Origin: Osmia lignaria lignaria
Taxonomy: Eukaryota; Arthropoda; Insecta; Hymenoptera; Megachilidae
Assembly: GCF_051020975.1 (NCBI RefSeq)
Contig: NC_135035.1
Location: 5,704,001-5,768,000, forward strand
Direction of reading: 5' to 3'
Length of the DNA: 64,000 bases
Shown here in pieces: positions 58,431 to 64,000 of this stretch. Under the pieces are notes generated by a model. That model saw nothing but the letters and a program-made list of their open reading frames with translations. It was not told the origin of the DNA and did no database searches. Position numbers and translations under genes: made by a program. Numbering within the stretch: the stretch's first letter is position 1; the number at the start of each line of letters is the position of its first letter.

Positions 58431-58553
58431 CCATATTGTTACGTAATCGCGATAAATTATGCAATGGAACACAACGGATATCAACAATTAAATGTTTTAT
58501 AATATTTCTACGGTTTGGAACCATTTTCTGCTCTAACAAAGTCTCCATTTTCA

Positions 58554-58673
58554 ACTAACGACCATACGACTTAGGACTACTACCGGTTCTCGTCCGATCA
58601 CCGAAGTCAAGCTAAGTTCGGCGCGGATAGTACTTGGATGGGTGACCGCTTGGGAACTCCGCGTGCTGTTAGT
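58554..58673 (+). rRNA. 5S rRNA sequence (copy 4), right arm of palindrome
   Basis: 120 nt on the plus strand, the mirror of copy 3, differing by about one base ('ctaacgacc' for 'ctaacggcc'). It is followed by 'tctttttttttcttg'. Confidence 0.6.
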
Positions 58674-58733
58674 TCTTTTTTTTTCTTGAATCAAACAAAA
58701 TTTAACAGCCGTAATCGATAAAATTCTCTTCTA

Positions 58734-58940
58734 CAGGGTGATTATCTCGCTACGCAAGACAAAAGCCGTGCTGCACAATGGAACCCCTGCTGTTCCGTTT
58801 CTTGCCTTCGTCCCAGCCATAAACACGCATAGAGCAGTCTTGGGTCCGACGATATGCCCTTGGGTCTCTTTACCTGCAAAAACAGCAGGGTTCGATTGTG
58901 CGGCACGGCTTCTGTCTTGCGTAGCGAGAGAATCACCCTG
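58734..58940. mobile_element. TIR element 'cagggtgattctctcgc', right arm copy
   Basis: The mirror of 57097-57304, flanked by TA, at the homologous point 'cttcTA...TAtttaattt'. It has several substitutions relative to the left copy. Confidence 0.75.
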
Positions 58941-59234
58941 TATTTAATTTGGCTGTAGTGCCGAATGTCCCCGGTCGCGGATCGACATGAAAAGGTATAG
59001 CCGGATAAGGGAATCAAAAGTGCCTTTAGACCAAATTGATCAATGAACATCAATTAATAGACCGTTCGAAGAAAATCATTTGTGCTAAGTATGAAACCGC
59101 TACCCATACTTGAAGGAAAGTTACAGGGCGAAACGCAATATACAATTTAAGCTTTATATCTTTCGTTGTATTGTATAAAAAATTTTGAAAAAAATCAGGG
59201 ATATTCTGCTCTATACCTACGTGTTTTTAAATTT

Positions 59235-59985
59235 TTCATTGCAAAATGGATTTTTAAAAAATTCGGAAAGTTTACAAATATTTTTTTTAATAGAAATTAT
59301 CAAATGACCACGTTTATATTTTCATAGTATTAGTATCTTGTTATGATTATTAATCTGTAATCTTTTCAGATTTTTTGAAATGGAGGATTAGAGTTGAAAA
59401 AATTAAAAACCGATATTTGTTTATATTATTACCTTAATTTTTCATGTGACCATATTCATATTTTTACAGTTTTAATAGCTGTTACAAATATTAATATATC
59501 ATTTTCTCAGATTTTTTAGAGGTGTATCACATACAAAAAAATTATAAAGTGTGGAGGAATTTGGATAATGAGTGACGTCTAGGAGGCGATTGAAACTCAG
59601 GTACCCTGAGTTACATTGAACTTGTCGCAGTGAAGTTGGTTACAAATTCACTGCGACAAGTTCAATGCAGCTCAGTGGTTTTCTAATAGTCGTTCGCTCT
59701 TTATTTTAGTTAATCTTCAAGCACGCGTGTACTGTGTCCGCTGCCACTGAGCCATAATATTTATGTGCATTCCCCTTCGACAAACGGGGGAAAGGGGGGA
59801 AAGAGTCGCCGTAACCCGCACAGGTAGAAATACGCGGGAAGTTTATCCTACAAAAGCGATATTTCCTAACTTTTCGTTCGCAGAGCAGAAACATATTCGG
59901 GTAATTAATATTTTTATTTCATGAAATGGTCACAATAGTTTCACAAGCAGGTTCACAATAGTTTTACATGTATTAAATATGTTAA
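59235..59985 (+). repeat. Segmental duplication, copy 2 (with insert)
   Basis: Collinear with 56440-56875: 'ttattaatctgtaat.tttca', 'gaggtgtatcacatacaaaa', 'tatttcctaacttttcgttc'. It is interrupted at 59550-59852. The two copies flank the 5S palindrome in direct orientation. Confidence 0.75.
59550..59852. mobile_element. Solo-LTR-like insertion, 303 bp, AAAG duplication
   Basis: It begins TGTGGAGGAATTTGG and ends GTTTATCCTACA, with AAAG on both sides (59546-59549, 59853-59856). The empty site is visible in the duplicate at ~56765. It contains a short family A palindrome at 59610-59676. TG...CA ends with a 4-bp duplication fit a solo LTR. The parent element is not in the window. Confidence 0.65.
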
Positions 59986-60434
59986 GATTTGAATCTGAAT
60001 TACATTTGGTTATGAACTATCAATATTCTCAGTAGATCTTCGAATTCTCTGTATCTGGACCTAAAAAATATTATATGTTAGATCTTTATTATCAAATATT
60101 CGTCTAGAGGGAGTGGGGCGAACACAGTGTGTACGCGAGCACCTCGAAAATTCGGCAACGCCGGGGGTTTTCCATCCAGGTTGACCCTCGAAGGTTGGAG
60201 TACCGTTACGATTGCCAATTGCTAAACCCTTCGGAAAAACTCAGTTTATGACATGAACGGACCTATTGAGGACAAACCGAAAATTAAATTCTGACTCTAT
60301 TGTACAAAAAGGTAAAAGACTATTGCCTGGACTACGAAAACATCTTGATTTAAAAATAGCTTTTCGTCGAAGAACTACCATAAACTTCCTTTAGAAATCC
60401 TTGCGTCTGTGTTCCGTTGAACGGGCAGAACATA

Positions 60435-60563
60435 CAGGGTGATTTTCTCGCAGCCGGACACAAAGGAACTGTCGACAATGCACTCCTTGACTGCACCATG
60501 AAGAGGTCCGCATTGTCACGTGCCAGCGGGGACCTACCCGGGCCGAGACGACTCTGTGTGTGA
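60435..60563. mobile_element. Half copy of the 'cagggtgattttctcgc' TIR element
   Basis: 'cagggtgattttctcgcagc', 'aaaggaactgtcgacaatg', 'gcgggga.ctacccgggccg': the left half only. Followed by the inner 5S-element repeat. Confidence 0.6.
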
Positions 60564-60576
60564 AACTAATTTACAA

Positions 60577-60870
60577 AACTTCAGCCAACTTCGATTGGAC
60601 AGTTTTTGGGAAATTTAACCATTCCACTATTTTAAAGTAGAGAAGGACACCTAAATGATAAAAAATTTTTTCTCGAGTCGCCAAAAATCTTTCTTGGAAT
60701 CATCATTTTTATTAAAAAGAAACCTATTCCCAAAATTCCAGCTAATTTGGAGCATAGAGGTTTTCGGAAATACAGCTAATTTTAGCATAGAACGTTACCA
60801 ACATTAGATAAAGCGATAATCAAATAGCGTGCACATTACCACCGACGAGATACTGTTTTCCGTCGGTGCC
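60577..60870. repeat. Diverged inner repeat of the 5S-element family
   Basis: 'cgagtcgccaaaaatctttc', 'gaggttttcggaaatacagc' and 'accgacgagatactgtttt' relate it to 40690-41000 and 42198-42300. No 5S sequence is attached. Confidence 0.5.
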
Positions 60871-61219
60871 ACAGGGAATACTACTGGAAATGCACTTTTT
60901 GGCGGAATGGCTGAACAGATGTAGGGATCGCTACACTATTTTTAGAAAATCGGTCGATAGGTTGTTGAGTAGTTTCCGACGTTTTTGTATAGATAGCGCT
61001 GTGGTCGAATTTAACAATGTTTAATTTATGGCGGTTTTTTTTTAACACGAATACAAGTTTGATAAACGATTATTTTAATAATTTTTCTACTTTGTGCTGA
61101 TTTTGACTGATTCCTAAAGGAATAGAATCAAAGAAAGTCAAAATTGTGTTTTTACAGTTGTCAATGCAAGGTGTGGTAAAACAGAGACTGGTAATACAAA
61201 CACGATTTTCATACCAACT

Positions 61220-61570
61220 GTGTTTCCTACATGCGGACTCTGGCGCTTTGTAGGGGCTTTTTAGCCCCTCTTTTGCCCAACGAACATTTTGTCAATTATT
61301 TGCATTACTTTTCTTTTACATTGCGTTGCCTTCTTCGTTTCGTTATTCATTTCGCTCATTCGCGTTCCGTCTTTCCTCGGTTGCCAACAGCACACGGTTA
61401 CGCGATCACCCATCTTTGACGTGAACCGTGCCCACCTAGCTTGACTTCGGTGATCTTACATAAATACCTGGGGTCGTCTGTGACCCCCAAAATTATGACC
61501 AATCGAGAACAAAGGAATCTCTAGTCTTTTTGCATTTGTGGTCACTGCTAATAGCATATGGTTGGTTTCG
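61220..61570. repeat. Dispersed repeat shared with 4745-4990
   Basis: 'tggcgctttgtaggggcttt', 'tttgcccaacgaacatttt' and 'tctagtctttttgcatttg' are shared in order. This copy also contains a truncated 5S sequence. Confidence 0.5.
61384..61455 (-). pseudogene. Truncated, diverged 5S rRNA sequence
   Basis: The minus strand reads 'gatcaccgaagtcaagct', a diverged middle, 'gatgggtgatcgcg' and 'gtgctgttggc'. This is the 3' ~70 nt of 5S rRNA. It ends with GTTGGC, the usual helix I end, rather than the GTTAGT of the four full copies. Confidence 0.5.
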
Positions 61571-62127
61571 TGTAATTATGGATTTAGATGTAAGTATCAA
61601 AATGCATAGATCAATTCTGGAAAATCTAATCATATTCCATTCATAGTAATGATACGCCTGAATGAATGGCAAGAGAGAAAATATTTTAATTCAAAGAATA
61701 CCTTCCTGAAGAAGTGGCGCGACGATAGAGTCGACAAAATTAGTAACGAACATAAGGGTGGATGAGTGTGACCTCTAGTGTCTCATTGTGCTCGTAAAAT
61801 ACGAAGTATTATTGAAGTTTTTAACGATATTTTCTTAATAGTTTATACTGTGAAGGACAATTAATGCTGTGAATCGTTCGATCTCAGCACGTCCGTCTGG
61901 TCGCATGTACGAGCAAGAAAACATGATCTGTTCGCCATAACCAAACTGCGATCGTGCCGTTCTTTACAGCTCCATCTCTCAATAATTTATGGAAACCTGA
62001 TAGATAACAATATCAATAAATAACGATAGCAATTAAAAATATCATCGTACAAATTTAAAGCCTAAAATGCAACATCAATGTCAAGGTTATTCTATGTAAT
62101 TGACGCTCTGAAGTAAGCCGTTCAAAG

Positions 62128-63322
62128 ATGTACGAAAATCTGTTCAAGAATCCTCTTCATCGTGTATTCGTGTACGGAACACTAAAACGGGGCGAACCGA
62201 ATCATAGTTTGATTCAGGATGCAGCAAATGGATACGCGAAATTTCTGGGAATTGGAAGAACCGCAACTCCATATCCCTTAATAATTGCTACCAGATATAA
62301 TATACCATTTTTGTTGAAGAAACCAGGAATTGGTCACGTGAGTAATGCATGCGTTTGTTAAATAATAATGTCGATAATGTAGCCGTTACTAGAGAGGTTC
62401 CATTAGTTTCTAATAGATGGTAAAACGTCTGCTATACATTGGCGGAGGTTCGTATTGTTTACATGTCCCATTATCTGCATAGAATTTATGTTTGAATTTG
62501 CCCTATCCTAATATTAATTAACTCGTGATTTTTTTTACATTAACTTGATATCTTGTTAAGAACCTTAAGGTTTTTAATGTTCATCATTAGTTAACATTCC
62601 CTGTTTGCTCAACTGAATGCTTGAAGTGATTTCGGGCTTCGTGATTTGTGTAATTTCTTTCAAATTGAAGTACACTTTGGGACAAAGTAGGCTTTTCTTG
62701 ATTAAGAGGGATTGTAGAGAGAAGCATCCACTATTTGTCTTTGAACTTGAGAGAGTACTGAAAAAATTGATGGAGAGATCGAGAAGAGCCTCATCTAAAA
62801 CCTTCGCTCCTTACACACGAGACAAATGGCGGAACACTTCTCTCACAGTTCCTTTTAAATAAAGAACGCCCAAGTTACACGAGATTATATATGTCAAACT
62901 AATTTCACCTTCGTTTATGCAGCTTGTCTTTGGCGAAATATACGATGTTGATACAAAGATGTTAAAAAAACTGGATGAACTGGAAGAACATCCAGCGTTT
63001 TACGAAAGATTTCAAGAAGATATACTTTGGGCTACCGAGGCGAAGGCCAAATCAGCCACTAACTTCGACGAGGTAATTGCCCCTGGAGATACATTATCCA
63101 TAGAGAACTTTTATTAAATTGCTCTGTTTAATTTAATATCAAATTTATTCTCAGGTCGGTATCTTGACAAGGGTCTGGATATATTTTCTCCCAAAGTTTA
63201 AGGCGTCCCTGTTGGAAGGACCCATGTACAGCTCATATAGTAACGAAGGAAACCATGGACTCAAGTATTGCGAAAAGTATGTTCGTGATACCTCGTACGA
63301 TCACAGAAAAGAAGTTCAATGA
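62128..63322 (+). CDS. Gamma-glutamylaminecyclotransferase (GGACT / Tina-1-like)
   Basis: Three exons, 62128-62337, 62923-63072 and 63155-63322, with phase-0 GT-AG introns, encode 175 aa. The N-terminal VFVYGTLKRGEPNH holds the YGTL substrate-binding loop (residues 16-19) of the gamma-glutamyl cyclotransferase fold. GEIYDV and LDELEEHPAFYER follow, with Glu91 at the position of the catalytic acid. The family releases 5-oxoproline from gamma-glutamyl amines such as isopeptide-crosslink breakdown products, and acts in the cytosol. No signal or membrane segment is seen. The end is read straight through to TGA 63320. An alternative donor (gtatgt at 63278) with a short fourth exon cannot be excluded. 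It is the insect orthologue type known as troponin C-akin-1. Confidence 0.85.
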
Positions 63323-64000
63323 TAGTGATCCCCAAAACTATGTATTTCTTTCCAGCGATGAGAGTACGATAAGACCAGAAGATCTGCGTTGACCAAGCGT
63401 TTTTACGAACCCCCCTCATTATCTACCCCGAGTCAGATGATCGTGGCTACATTATATTATTATTTGTGTTAATTAATAAAAAGTCGTTCGTTGATTCAAA
63501 TTGCTGGAACATAATCCTCTGCATTTCCATCGTGGAGTAATAACATTTTTTTGTCGATGAACTTCTTATATTCAACTTTAGACTGTAAGGCCATCGACTT
63601 TTGGATTGTAGAGGATTAACTCGTATTTTGTTCAGTTTTACCCTAACGTATAACAATCGAAACGATAATGAATAAAACGAATAAATTAATGAAATTATAA
63701 TAAGGCGTTTCGGAATGTACAGTAGTGTCTGCCTAATTGGTGTTAATGTACCCGTTCTTAGGCAAACACTACTCTATATAGTCAAATAAGTTGAAGTAAG
63801 TATCGAAGATACCTCTTCGTATTGCTATGTACATTCTTAAAAATCTTGCGACATTTCGTACAGTGTAAATGTAAAAAAAAAAGAAACGTCGAATCGCGTG
63901 AACAGTTGCTGAAGTTTGATCACGAGGTTAAAATGTACAACGAAATGAAAAACAAGAACAAGAAAACACCATCAGAAAACAAATGTTTGTGTGATTCTGT
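63323..64000. other. 3' flank, with one tiny TIR element
   Basis: Polyadenylation-like AATAAA signals lie near 63475 and 63670. A ~60-bp hairpin with ends 'acagtagtgtctgcctaa' and 'taggcaaacactactct' is at 63718-63778. No gene is seen to the right edge. Confidence 0.45.

Larger units (their letters stand above)
57085..58951. mobile_element. Palindromic element with 5S rRNA in both arms
   Basis: Long inverted repeats of about 520 bp, 57085-57605 and 58436-58951, enclose ~830 bp of unique and semi-repeated sequence. Each arm contains, from outside in: 'caaattaaa', a complete 208-bp TIR element at a TA, 'gaagagaattttatcg', a T-run, a 120-nt 5S sequence, and ~120 bp ending 'attacgtaacaatg'. The inside holds a diverged tandem duplication at 58240-58420 ('tgcaaaatgaagctatttgc' units). 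No transposase is seen. Solo arms at 5047-5297 and 42198-42630 show it is a family. Its mobilisation mechanism is unknown. Confidence 0.7.

Noticed and set aside
62617..62862. Open frame in intron 1 of the GGACT gene
   Set aside because: No recognisable features, and skipping it leaves a correct GGACT protein.
63278..63391. Fourth exon of GGACT after a gtatgt donor
   Set aside because: The read-through end has a sensible length and charge. The extra exon would add only about a dozen residues and rests on weak signals.
1..64000. CRISPR arrays, bacterial operons, tRNA genes
   Set aside because: Spliced genes and insect transposons show nuclear DNA. Tandem repeats lack CRISPR spacing, and no tRNA cloverleaf was recognised by eye.

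Overview
The window is nuclear DNA from an insect, most likely an aculeate hymenopteran (ant or bee). Three things point there: a head-to-tail cluster of CYP6AS-like (CYP3 clan) cytochrome P450 genes sharing one five-exon structure, a nearby gustatory receptor gene, and short TTAGG-type runs. The species cannot be named from the sequence alone. The DNA is AT-rich and unusually dense in mobile elements. Many sit in introns, and many are nested in one another.

Layout. 1-3750: last two exons of a P450 whose start lies left of the window; its final intron is full of MITEs. 3751-8164: intergenic DNA with a 5S rRNA-containing repeat and a TIR element. 8165-14880: a complete P450 (499 aa) with repeat-filled introns. 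16898-18270: a complete three-exon gustatory receptor (398 aa). 19050-21130: Helitron remains with a helicase fragment and a long perfect palindrome. 21508-21812: 5' fragment of a second gustatory receptor, cut off by a repeat. 22106-32700: a 10.6-kb Ty3/gypsy-type element with 774-bp LTRs and a GCAA target duplication. Its gag carries nine zinc knuckles in frame and three more in shifted frame. Its pol has lost protease and reverse transcriptase, and its env-like region resembles arthropod mononegavirus (chuvirus-like) glycoproteins. 35076-39176 and 43244-46687: two more complete P450 genes (501 aa each). 49199-50494: a two-exon PI-PLC X-domain protein. 53092-54249 (minus): an open BEL/Pao-type gag without pol. 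54997-60000: a Tigger-like TIR element, a segmental duplication, and a 1.9-kb palindrome whose arms each carry a full-length 5S rRNA sequence. 62128-63322: gamma-glutamylaminecyclotransferase.

How the genes relate. The four P450s are tandem duplicates. All have intron phases 0-1-1-1 where visible, coding-exon lengths are almost identical, and two share a conserved block just before the ATG. They probably act in detoxification or oxidation of plant or hive/nest chemicals, and the gustatory receptor would be an independent chemosensory gene. The PLCXD and GGACT genes are unrelated housekeeping-type neighbours. The rest is transposable-element biology. The most unusual part is a family of long inverted repeats carrying 120-nt 5S rRNA copies with intact promoter boxes, pairing ends and T-run terminators.
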